A stretch of DNA of 6,229 bases from Deltaproteobacteria bacterium (lineage in GTDB: Bacteria > Desulfobacterota > Desulfobaccia > Desulfobaccales > 0-14-0-80-60-11). This document shows, piece by piece, positions 1-5,507 of this stretch. The translations under genes and the position numbers were made by a program. Positions within the stretch are counted from its first letter, which is position 1, and every line of letters starts with the position of its first letter. The notes beneath the pieces were generated by a model. It had not been told where the DNA came from and ran no database searches. It saw nothing but the letters and a program-made list of their open reading frames with translations. Location: NCBI GenBank assembly GCA_023381945.1, contig JAMCQY010000176.1, forward strand, positions 1 through 6,229, given 5' to 3'.

Positions 1-1286
1 GCAGCCAGATGCAGAAAAGGTTTTTTCGGCAGCAGGCCCAGGCGCCATTGACAGAAGCCCACGGTAAGGGCCGCCACCCCGCCCTTGGTGACCACCATGG
101 CCAGGGCCGAGCCCAGTAGCGGCTTCAAAGGGATGACCAGCGAGCACCAGAGGAGATTGACGCCCAGCCCGATCAAGTAAAAAATCAGGAGCTGCCGGGC
201 CAAACCCATACTGATCATCAGAAAGGCCGCCAGGTTGTGGAGGAAGGCAAAGGCCACCGTGACCACCAACACTTTCTGGAGCCAGATCGCCTCCGGATAG
301 AGGGGTCCGACCAGCAGCGGGATCAGGCGGTCGCTCTCCAGGAACAGAAAGAACATGGCCACCAGGGCCGCGGCCATAAGCCAGCGGGCGGTATTTTGGG
401 CCAGGCGGGGCATCTGATCCCGGTCCTTCTCCCAGAGCTGGACGAACAGCGGATAGAGGATGGCCTGGAGCAGCAGGCTGGAAACCTGGCTGGAAACACC
501 GTCCACCAACCCCCAGGCGGCGCCGTATTGGGCCACGGCTTCGGCTCCGGCGTAGCGTTGCAGGAAAAAGATATTGGCCTTGTTATACGTGATGGCGGTC
601 ACTTCGATGAGGCCGAAGACGGCTCCCAGACGCAGGGTGCGCCACAGCCGCCTGACGGGCGGCCAGACGGGACGGAATTGCTGCTGGGACAGGGCCAGCC
701 AGAGGCCGCCAACCAGGTTTATCAGGCTCTCGATGAGTTTATAGGCGGCCACGGCCAGGGGCGGGGCTCCTAAAACCAGCGCCAGGAGGCCGTACCCGAA
801 GCCCAAGGTGGCGGCCAGGGCCGAGAGCTTGCCTTGGAGATCCTGGCGGCCCTGCACCTGCAGGGCCACGAAAAAGGTTTTGGGCAGGGCGTCCAGGGCC
901 ACCGCCAACGCCAGCAGCAGCATGAGCCGGCGCAGGGGCGGGGAATAGCCCTGCATTTCCAGGAAGACTAAGGCTCCCAGGGCAGCCAGGGCCAGCAGCA
1001 GCCCTTTCAGGAGGGCGACCTGCCCCAAGGCTTCCCCCGGTTGCCGGTCCTTCCGGGCCAGGAGGGTCACCAGCGGCACATTGAGACCGAACTCCGATAG
1101 CGTCAGGAGGATGCTGCCTAATCCCAAGGCCAGGGTGAATTCGCCGAAGGTAGTGGTGCTGTGCCGGGCCAGGTAGAGGAGAAAGACGGCCTCCAAGATC
1201 CCCCTTACTCCTCGGGCGCTGATCAGATAGGCGAATTTCTGGAGAATGCGGTAACGGCCGGGCTGGTCAGGACTGGAGGCGGGCAT
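1..1286 (-). CDS. Polysaccharide flippase, Wzx-like (MOP superfamily), 3' end off window
   Basis: An open frame on the minus strand runs without a stop from ATG 1286 to the left edge (428 complete codons). The protein is strongly hydrophobic throughout, with about a dozen likely membrane helices separated by short basic loops. Near residues 18-60 it has the pattern usual at the start of Wzx/RfbX-type flippases: an A-Y-L-I-S-A-R-G segment, then Y-L-A-R, F-G-E-F and a L-S-E-F-G-L-N stretch. Such proteins move undecaprenyl-linked glycan repeat units across the inner membrane. Family members are commonly 410-500 residues, so only the last part should be missing. The start is uncertain. The frame is closed by a TGA at 1322-1320, ATG 1286 is the only ATG ahead of the conserved N-terminus, and no clear Shine-Dalgarno precedes it. 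The start abuts a heptamer repeat. It is divergent from the SGNH hydrolase gene. The flippase fold is clear; the glycan carried is unknown. Confidence 0.9.
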   Translation of the reverse strand, partial: MPASSPDQPGRYRILQKFAYLISARGVRGILEAVFLLYLARHSTTTFGEFTLALGLGSILLTLSEFGLNVPLVTLLARKDRQPGEALGQVALLKGLLLALAALGALVFLEMQGYSPPLRRLMLLLALAVALDALPKTFFVALQVQGRQDLQGKLSALAATLGFGYGLLALVLGAPPLAVAAYKLIESLINLVGGLWLALSQQQFRPVWPPVRRLWRTLRLGAVFGLIEVTAITYNKANIFFLQRYAGAEAVAQYGAAWGLVDGVSSQVSSLLLQAILYPLFVQLWEKDRDQMPRLAQNTARWLMAAALVAMFFLFLESDRLIPLLVGPLYPEAIWLQKVLVVTVAFAFLHNLAAFLMISMGLARQLLIFYLIGLGVNLLWCSLVIPLKPLLGSALAMVVTKGGVAALTVGFCQWRLGLLPKKPFLHLA

Positions 1287-1288
1287 CA

Positions 1289-1308
1289 GGTTCGGAGTCG
1301 GGGTTCGG
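1289..1308. repeat. Degenerate heptamer repeat (GGTTCGG type)
   Basis: On the plus strand the units read GGTTCGG, AGTCGG (six bases) and GGTTCGG. The tract ends three bases before the flippase start codon. A three-unit copy of the same family lies at 2882-2902 and one unit at 5246-5252, each just ahead of another gene. It resembles heptameric STRR-type repeats described in cyanobacteria, although the unit sequence differs. Confidence 0.7.
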
Positions 1309-1333
1309 GTTGTCTGGCATCATTGATTGGATC

Positions 1334-1346
1334 CCGGCAAAGCCGG
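1334..1346. other. Short perfect hairpin CCGGC-AAA-GCCGG
   Basis: A 5-bp perfect stem (1334-1338 with 1342-1346) encloses an AAA loop in the divergent spacer. On the minus strand it would lie in the flippase leader, between the candidate promoter and the start codon. No T-run follows on either strand, so it is not a convincing terminator. Role unknown. Confidence 0.4.
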
Positions 1347-1356
1347 TGCATCATCA

Positions 1357-1385
1357 TATATACCAGATAATGAAAAATCTGGTAA
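1357..1385 (-). promoter_or_regulatory. Candidate sigma70-type promoter for the flippase gene
   Basis: On the minus strand TTACCA (1385-1380) is separated by 17 bases from TATATA (1362-1357). Each hexamer matches the sigma70 consensus at four of six positions, in the only AT-rich stretch ahead of the flippase. The predicted leader would be about 65 nt. The elements overlap the inverted repeat 1361-1384. This is a consensus match by eye only. Confidence 0.35.
1361..1384. promoter_or_regulatory. 8-bp inverted repeat, possible operator between divergent genes
   Basis: TACCAGAT (1361-1368) and ATCTGGTA (1377-1384) form a perfect inverted repeat with an AATGAAAA spacer, giving 16-bp centre-to-centre symmetry. 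It lies between the flippase and SGNH genes and covers the spacer of the candidate minus-strand promoter, where a dimeric repressor could bind. The AT-rich stretch just to its right (TAATAT at 1393-1398) could hold a -10 for the SGNH gene, but I see no matching -35. A regulator is inferred only from symmetry and position. Confidence 0.4.
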
Positions 1386-1410
1386 TGAAGAATAATATTT
1401 CACGGAGAGA

Positions 1411-1431
1411 CGCAAAGGCGGCAAGGCGCAA
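1411..1431. repeat. Heptamer-like tract (CGCAAAG/GGCGCAA type)
   Basis: Three degenerate seven-base units, CGCAAAG, GCGGCAA and GGCGCAA, lie back to back six bases before the SGNH start codon. The tract takes the place where a ribosome-binding site would be expected, and it belongs to a different sequence family from the GGTTCGG tracts. Confidence 0.5.
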
Positions 1432-1437
1432 ATAATA

Positions 1438-2598
1438 ATGGAAAAAACCCAGCCTATGACAGACAGTTGGTTCCAACGGAATCCCAAGAAGACCCTGGCC
1501 GGGGTGGTGCTGATTTTTCTTTTGATCATAGTATTCAGTGCGGAACACCTGCTGGGGTTCATCAACCACCGGCGCGGCATCGTCCTGGAAGCCGAGACCG
1601 AACGGCGCTACATCAAGCTCAGGGAGCAACGGCCCGGGCGGCAGATGCGGCTGCAGTTCCCGAAAAATCACCTCGCTTTTACCGATAATGTCTTCACCAA
1701 GACCTATAAGGTGGATATTGATGAGAACGGTTTCATCAAGCCCTCGCGCAAATATGCCGGCCCGGACCTGAGCATGGTTTTCCTGGGGGGCTCGACCACG
1801 GAATGCATGTTCATGGATGAACTGAACCGCTTCCCTTATCTGGCGGGCGTCTTATTGGAAAAAGAGACCGGCAAAAGGATCAATTCGTATAATGGGGGCC
1901 TGTCGGGCAACAACAGCCTGCACGCCATCGACCTGCTGGTAAACAAGGTGATCCCCTTGCATCCCCGGGTGGTGGTGTTCATGGAGAACATCAACGACCT
2001 GAGCACCCTGTTGTATGAGAAGACCTACTGGAATAAAAATAACGTCCGGGCGCCCATGGAAACCTTGGTGAAAAGCAAGCTGGTGGGAAAGATGCTGAAG
2101 GAGATGCTGATCCCCAATCTCAACGAGGCCTGGCGAAATTTTACCAAGACCCTCTCGCCGCACGAGGAAGACGAGTTTGCCAAGGCCCATAAACAGAGGC
2201 TGACGCTGGACGGGACCGGCATGGCCCGGGAATTTGCCATGAACCTGCAAATGCTCATAGATATCTGCCGGGACCGTGGAGTCACGCCGGTATTGATGAC
2301 CCAGGGCAACCGCATCACGGCTAAGCCCGATCCGGTGGTGGCAGCGTATATCGGCCAGTACAGCCAGGACACCGGCATTTCCTATCAGGACTTTAAGAAG
2401 GTGTACGACCTGTTCAACGACACCATCCGGCAGGTGGGGCAGAAAAACGGGGTTCTGGTCATCGACCTGGCCAATAAGGTGCCGCCGGATAAGGAGCACC
2501 TGTATGATATGGTGCATTTTAATGACGCGGGGTCTAAATTGGCGGCCAAGATTATTGCGGCACAGTTGCGGGCGGTTATAGCGAACAGTGAGCGGTGA
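1438..2598 (+). CDS. Membrane-anchored SGNH/GDSL-type hydrolase
   Basis: A 386-residue protein. It has a basic N-terminus (R14, K17, K18), one membrane helix at about 20-41, then a periplasmic domain. SGNH blocks are visible: block I G-G-S-T-T-E with the likely nucleophile Ser119; block II N-G-G-L-S-G at 152-157, giving an oxyanion Gly; block III N-I-N-D with Asn186; block V D-M-V-H with Asp357 and His360 completing the triad. Block III has Asn184 where classical members have Gly. SGNH enzymes cleave or transfer acyl esters, and anchored forms beside polysaccharide genes typically edit O-acetyl groups on surface glycans; that substrate is inferred. The ATG at 1438 is chosen although the Shine-Dalgarno is weak; ATG 1456 is an alternative and leaves the helix intact. 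The stop codon lies inside a heptamer repeat, so the last residues (N-S-E-R) are repeat-encoded. The gene is divergent from the flippase. Confidence 0.88.
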   Translation: MEKTQPMTDSWFQRNPKKTLAGVVLIFLLIIVFSAEHLLGFINHRRGIVLEAETERRYIKLREQRPGRQMRLQFPKNHLAFTDNVFTKTYKVDIDENGFIKPSRKYAGPDLSMVFLGGSTTECMFMDELNRFPYLAGVLLEKETGKRINSYNGGLSGNNSLHAIDLLVNKVIPLHPRVVVFMENINDLSTLLYEKTYWNKNNVRAPMETLVKSKLVGKMLKEMLIPNLNEAWRNFTKTLSPHEEDEFAKAHKQRLTLDGTGMAREFAMNLQMLIDICRDRGVTPVLMTQGNRITAKPDPVVAAYIGQYSQDTGISYQDFKKVYDLFNDTIRQVGQKNGVLVIDLANKVPPDKEHLYDMVHFNDAGSKLAAKIIAAQLRAVIANSER

Positions 2599-2603
2599 GC
2601 AGT
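2583..2603. repeat. Heptamer repeat GAACAGT-GAGCGGT-GAGCAGT across the SGNH stop codon
   Basis: Three contiguous seven-base units of the GAGCAGT type. The TGA stop (2596-2598) bridges units two and three. A related three-unit tract covers the haloperoxidase stop codon at 4460-4480. Confidence 0.75.
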
Positions 2604-2663
2604 CTTGTCCCATGCACCAGAATTACCGACCAAAATGATTGGCAGAAAAAGTATTTCGAAGGA

Positions 2664-2692
2664 TTGACAAGTGTAGCAGCGCTTCTTACTGT
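2664..2692 (+). promoter_or_regulatory. Candidate sigma70 promoter for the haloperoxidase gene
   Basis: A perfect -35 TTGACA (2664-2669) is followed after exactly 17 bases by TACTGT (2687-2692), which keeps the key T, A and final T of a -10. This is the best promoter match in the window. Initiation near 2699 would give a leader of about 220 nt. Confidence 0.55.
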
Positions 2693-2881
2693 TTATACAA
2701 ACCTCTTATAAATCTACTCTTCCTGATGCAACTACGGTCCGTCTCTTTGTAACATCTGCCTGATAACTGACTCTCCATTGGTTCACTTGGGAATCGGCGT
2801 CCGTTTGTTCCGGCACAGCATTGCAGAAGGTAGCGCCGGGAGACGTAGCAGGATCGGGCCCGGCTTATCCGTTCAATTAGC

Positions 2882-2902
2882 GGTTCCGGGTTCGGAGTAC
2901 GG
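2882..2902. repeat. Heptamer repeat GGTTCCG-GGTTCGG-AGTACGG
   Basis: Three units in exact seven-base register, ending 18 bases before the haloperoxidase start codon. Bases 2889-2902 match 1289-1301 beside the flippase except for one inserted A, so the two tracts share an origin. Confidence 0.7.
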
Positions 2903-2920
2903 TTTTCCAGGGAGGGAGCA

Positions 2921-4477
2921 ATGTTAAAACATTTGTTGCGCAGCATCGCCTTGGCCTTGTTGTTGTTGTTTGGGCTGTCCGGTCCGGCCGCCGCTGGGGA
3001 GCACCGCGGCTTTGAGGGGCCGCAGCAAACCTTTGGCCCGAGCTTCCAGCCCTCCTTTCCGGTAAATCCGTCCCCCAGCCGGATTCGTCCTGACCTACAA
3101 GGCCTCACCCGATGGGTCCGCTACTGGAACCAGGTGGCCATCGATACCAGCGGCATAGACCATACCCCGGTGGCACCGGGTGAAACCCGGGTCTTCGGCG
3201 AACAATTTGGCCCGTGCCGAGCCAGCCGGGCCATGGCCATCGTGCACATTGCCATGTTTGACGCCCTCAACGCCATTAATGGCGGTTATCGCGGCTATAC
3301 CAATATCCCGCGAACCCCGGCCGGAGCCTCGGCGCAGGCGGCCATCGCCCTGGCGGCCCACGACACCCTGACGGCCCTCTTTCCCTCCCAGACCCCGCGC
3401 TTAGACGGCCTCCTGGCCGGGGAATTAGCACAGGTTCAGGAGGGGAGCGCCAAGATCAATGGGATTCGCACCGGGCAGGTGGCGGCGGCGGCTATCCTGG
3501 CCTTGCGTCAGAATGACGGCTCGAGCAAGGCCGACCCTGTCTTTGGCGTGGACTATTTCCCGAAAGAGGACCCCGGTTACTGGCGCCAGGACCCGATTAG
3601 CTTGAGCACCCTGGCGCTGGGTGCCTACTGGGGCGAAGTAAAGCCTTTCGTGATGAACAGCGGCAGTCAGTTCCGGCTGGCCAAGCCGCCGGAGTTGACC
3701 AGCGATGCTTATACCAAGGCTTTTAATGAGGTCAAGGACATAGGAGGCGACGGCATCACGACCCCAACCAGCCGTAGTGCGGATCAAACCTTCATCGGCA
3801 TCTTCTGGGCTTACGACGGGACCCCCAGCCTGTGCGCCCCGCCGCGGCTTTACAACCAGGTGACCGCGCAAATCGCCGAGCAGAAGGGCACCAAAGGCAT
3901 GGAACTGGCCCGGCTGTTCGCTTTGGTCAACGTGGCGATGGCCGACGCCGCCATTGCCAGTTGGGATTCTAAATATTATTGGGACTTCTGGAGGCCGGTG
4001 ACCGGCATCCGCGAGTCCGACCCGGGCACCGGACCCACCGGCAAGGGGGACGGCAACCCGGCCACCGTGGGCGACCCGACTTTCACCCCACAGGGCTCCC
4101 CGGCCAGCAACCTAAACGGGCCGAACTTCACTCCGCCCTTTCCGTCGTATCCTTCAGGCCATGCCTGTTTCGGCGGGGTGATATTCCAAACGCTGCGGCA
4201 CTTCTATGGCACCGACCAGATTGCCTTCACCTTTGTCTCCGATGAGTTCAACGGCGTCACCAAAGACAATCAAGGCAACGTTCGGCCGTACATGCCGCGC
4301 AGTTATGACTCCCTGTCCCAGGCTGAAGATGAGAACGGCCAGAGCCGCATTTACCTGGGAATTCACTGGCGCTTCGACAAGAACAAAGGCATCGCTCAAG
4401 GCCGGCGGTTGGGCGACTATGTGTGGCCCCGCATTTTCCAGCCGCAACGCCGAGGCAGTGTAAGCAGTGAGCAGTAA
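2921..4477 (+). CDS. Vanadium-dependent haloperoxidase / PAP2-family secreted protein
   Basis: A 518-residue protein with a Sec signal peptide (K3/R7 basic end, leucine-rich core 9-19, likely cleavage after A-A-A at 25), so it should act in the periplasm or outside. All vanadate-site motifs are present: K-x6-R-P (K351 to R358-P359), P-S-G-H (S412, G413, H414) and S-R-x5-H-x3-D (S475, R476, H482, D486). By the family model H482 ligates vanadate and H414 is the acid-base residue. W348 and F407 occupy the positions of Trp350 and Phe397 in the fungal chloroperoxidase of Curvularia; bromoperoxidases have His at the latter. Such enzymes oxidise halides with H2O2 to hypohalous acid. A phosphatase role (same fold) is the main alternative. 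The size is within the usual range. GGAGG at 2911-2915 lies five bases before the ATG. The last residues come from a heptamer tract that supplies the TAA. No partner gene indicates a substrate. Confidence 0.88.
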   Translation: MLKHLLRSIALALLLLFGLSGPAAAGEHRGFEGPQQTFGPSFQPSFPVNPSPSRIRPDLQGLTRWVRYWNQVAIDTSGIDHTPVAPGETRVFGEQFGPCRASRAMAIVHIAMFDALNAINGGYRGYTNIPRTPAGASAQAAIALAAHDTLTALFPSQTPRLDGLLAGELAQVQEGSAKINGIRTGQVAAAAILALRQNDGSSKADPVFGVDYFPKEDPGYWRQDPISLSTLALGAYWGEVKPFVMNSGSQFRLAKPPELTSDAYTKAFNEVKDIGGDGITTPTSRSADQTFIGIFWAYDGTPSLCAPPRLYNQVTAQIAEQKGTKGMELARLFALVNVAMADAAIASWDSKYYWDFWRPVTGIRESDPGTGPTGKGDGNPATVGDPTFTPQGSPASNLNGPNFTPPFPSYPSGHACFGGVIFQTLRHFYGTDQIAFTFVSDEFNGVTKDNQGNVRPYMPRSYDSLSQAEDENGQSRIYLGIHWRFDKNKGIAQGRRLGDYVWPRIFQPQRRGSVSSEQ

Positions 4478-4480
4478 GCA
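4460..4480. repeat. Heptamer repeat GTAAGCA-GTGAGCA-GTAAGCA across the haloperoxidase stop
   Basis: Three near-identical seven-base units in perfect register. The TAA stop (4475-4477) lies in the third unit, so the C-terminal V-S-S-E-Q is repeat-encoded. It is the same family as 2583-2603. Confidence 0.8.
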
Positions 4481-4493
4481 AGACGGGGAGCAT

Positions 4494-4514
4494 AGGCTGG
4501 AAAGCCTGTGCCAC
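4494..4514. repeat. REP-like element, half copy
   Basis: These 21 bases are identical to 6020-6040. The element includes a 5-bp stem, AGGCT/AGCCT, around a GGAA loop. The left arm that completes the longer palindrome at 6014-6039 is missing here, so this looks like a truncated copy. It lies between the convergent haloperoxidase and methyltransferase genes. Confidence 0.7.
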
Positions 4515-4547
4515 CAGAAAAAATTGTCGAGTGTTCGTAAAGAGGGC

Positions 4548-4574
4548 AAAAATAGGCGGGCACGGAGGCCCGTC
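4548..4574 (-). terminator. Candidate intrinsic terminator of the methyltransferase gene
   Basis: On the minus strand a 7-bp GC-rich stem (GACGGGC 4574-4568 with GCCCGCC 4561-4555, one G-T wobble in DNA terms, six-base loop) is followed directly by TATTTTT (4554-4548). It begins 35 bases past the stop codon. The hairpin is one unit of the GC-rich repeat at 4555-4612. On the plus strand no T-run follows, so it does not explain termination of the haloperoxidase gene. Confidence 0.5.
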
Positions 4575-4612
4575 CCACTAACCGCAGGGCGGACACACAG
4601 GGCCGCCCCTAC
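4555..4612. repeat. Two diverged direct copies of a GC-rich hairpin repeat
   Basis: Unit one (4555-4580) and unit two (4587-4612) align as GGCGG-G/A-CAC...CC-G-CC...TA with several differences. Each can fold: 4555-4561 with 4568-4574, and GGGCGG 4587-4592 with CCGCCC 4603-4608. The TAG stop of the methyltransferase gene (4611-4609) is the last part of unit two. The sequence resembles short GC-rich palindromic repeats scattered through many environmental genomes. Confidence 0.55.
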
Positions 4613-5226
4613 TTTACGCGCACCGCCAGTGAGAGGCCGTCGCGCTCCGGGGAATGAAACGGGAGGAAGCTCAGGAGGTGGACGGTGCGCCAGCCCGGCG
4701 AGGCGAAGATCTCCCGGTTGAAGGCCGCGGCGCCGGCAAAGCCGACATTGTCGGTGAACAACAGGCCGCCGATTTTGAGCAGGCGGCGGCAGTGGGGCAG
4801 GGCAGGGAGATAATACTCCTTGTCGAGATCCATGAAGATGAAGTCGAAGGGGTTGGCCATGGCGTCCATGAGCTGTAAGGCGTCACCCACCCGGACCTCG
4901 ATCCGCTCGCTTAATCCGGCTTTGGCAAAATTGGCCATAGCCCGGTCTGCCATCGCTTTGTCCCATTCCAGGGTGACGACGCGGCCGCCCTTGGGTTCAC
5001 AGCCCTGGGCCAGATGCAGGGCGGAATAGCCTGTGGCGGCGCCCAGTTCCAGGATATTGACCGCGCCGGTGACCCGGGCCAGGATAAAAAGCAATTCCCC
5101 CACCACCGGGCCGACGATGGGAATGCCCTCGGCCCCGGCCTCGCGTTCCAATTCCAGCAGCAAGGCGTCACGCCGGGGGACGAAGTTCCGGAAATAGTCC
5201 TCCAAATTCGGTTGCATCTGGCTCAT
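4609..5226 (-). CDS. SAM-dependent O-methyltransferase, CCoAOMT-like family 3
   Basis: A 205-residue protein covering a complete cation-dependent O-methyltransferase fold. SAM-binding motif I is I-L-E-L-G-A-A-T-G at 58-66. Glu87 follows strand 2 (V-V-T-L-E) in the ribose-binding position, and V-G-D-A at 113-116 is the adenine-side motif. The divalent-metal and catalytic set is F-M-D-L-D-K-E-Y-Y (D133, K136) with T-D-N at 158-160 (D159, N160). The C-terminus R-D-G-L-S-L matches the usual G-D-G-L end. The family methylates catechol-like or related hydroxyl groups in the cytoplasm; the substrate cannot be read here. The start is fixed by GGAGG (5235-5231) four bases before the ATG, which favours 5226 over the next in-frame ATG at 5217. 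The length is near normal (about 205-225). The stop falls in a GC-rich repeat. The gene is convergent with the haloperoxidase and divergent from the sxtJ operon, so it is probably transcribed alone. Confidence 0.92.
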   Translation of the reverse strand: MSQMQPNLEDYFRNFVPRRDALLLELEREAGAEGIPIVGPVVGELLFILARVTGAVNILELGAATGYSALHLAQGCEPKGGRVVTLEWDKAMADRAMANFAKAGLSERIEVRVGDALQLMDAMANPFDFIFMDLDKEYYLPALPHCRRLLKIGGLLFTDNVGFAGAAAFNREIFASPGWRTVHLLSFLPFHSPERDGLSLAVRVK

Positions 5227-5309
5227 GTCACCTCCGGCAACTCAGGGTTCGGGACGAGAAAACCTGGAAAAAAATTATCATTTCATGTAATATTATGCCA
5301 TAACTTGAA

Positions 5310-5414
5310 ATATGGAGATAATGCCTGTAGCCTTAGGCGCAGGACTAACTTTTCCAATCGACGCCGGCCTCCTCATTATTTAGTATTAATAGGCGGGGCG
5401 ACTCCCATATTTTT
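5310..5414 (+). ncRNA. Possible structured RNA with three-way-junction fold, family unknown
   Basis: Three stems fit together on the plus strand. The closing stem is ATATGG 5310-5315 with CCATAT 5405-5410, continued by AG 5316-5317 with CT 5402-5403 around one bulged C. Hairpin A is CCTG 5324-5327 with CAGG 5340-5343 and, inside, GCC 5330-5332 with GGC 5336-5338 around TTA. Hairpin B is CGCC 5362-5365 with GGCG 5397-5400, GCCT 5367-5370 with AGGC 5391-5394, and possibly ATTA 5375-5378 with TAAT 5387-5390. A T-rich tract (5410-5421) follows the closing stem, as at the end of a terminated small RNA or leader. TATGG 5311-5315 could instead pair with CCATA 5298-5302, giving two exclusive states. 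I match it to no known riboswitch or small-RNA family. It was folded by eye, and chance pairing or another repeat element is possible. Confidence 0.35.
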
Positions 5415-5433
5415 GCTTTTTCGTGGAAACTTC

Positions 5434-5507
5434 AAATCCCCCTAAATCCCCCTTTTCCAAAGGGGGGCTTTAAAACCACCCTTTGAAAAAGGGGGGGAGG
5501 GGGATTT
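5434..5507. repeat. MITE-like inverted repeat with 10-bp perfect terminal repeats
   Basis: Termini AAATCCCCCT (5434-5443) and AGGGGGATTT (5498-5507) are perfect inverted repeats, and the arms remain largely complementary up to a centre near 5471. Each arm also folds on itself: CCCCCTTT 5448-5455 with AAAGGGGG 5459-5466, and CCCTTT 5479-5484 with AAAGGG 5488-5493. TTC flanks both ends (5431-5433 and 5508-5510), a possible 3-bp target duplication. There is no coding capacity. Similar C5/G5-rich palindromes are common in cyanobacterial and deltaproteobacterial spacers. It would form a strong hairpin in any transcript entering sxtJ from upstream. Confidence 0.75.

Larger units (their letters stand above)
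2599..2920 (+). other. 322-bp spacer without a gene, upstream of the haloperoxidase gene
   Basis: No protein-like frame is visible on either strand. The spacer contains the end of a heptamer tract, the candidate promoter 2664-2692, a roughly 180-base stretch (2700-2880) in which I recognise nothing, the heptamer tract 2882-2902 and the ribosome-binding site GGAGG at 2911-2915. I see no terminator for the SGNH gene here. Confidence 0.6.

Noticed and set aside
237..773. Plus-strand open frame of 178 codons
   Set aside because: It is the reverse of the flippase gene. The product is rich in Gly, Gln and His with no domain pattern, whereas the minus-strand frame gives a continuous membrane transporter.
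1852..2613. Minus-strand open frame of 253 codons
   Set aside because: It lies opposite the SGNH gene, whose catalytic blocks are all in frame. The antisense product has no recognisable pattern, and its length follows from GC-rich codon use.
2686..3108. Minus-strand open frame of 140 codons over the haloperoxidase promoter and start
   Set aside because: The product is low-complexity and Arg/Ser/Cys-rich. It overlaps the signal-peptide region of the haloperoxidase gene and I see no ribosome-binding site supporting it.
1438..4477. SGNH gene and haloperoxidase gene as one operon
   Set aside because: They are separated by 322 bases and a strong independent promoter candidate at 2664-2692.
1289..4480. 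CRISPR array or tracr-like repeats
   Set aside because: The repeats are contiguous seven-base units without spacers, and no cas-like gene is present.
5310..5410. Known riboswitch (c-di-GMP, fluoride, glycine, TPP, cobalamin, molybdenum cofactor)
   Set aside because: I looked for the conserved core of each and found none; only general stem structure is present.
5014..5445. Plus-strand open frame of 143 codons
   Set aside because: Its first half is antisense to the methyltransferase N-terminus and the rest runs through AT-rich spacer and the possible structured RNA. No domain features.
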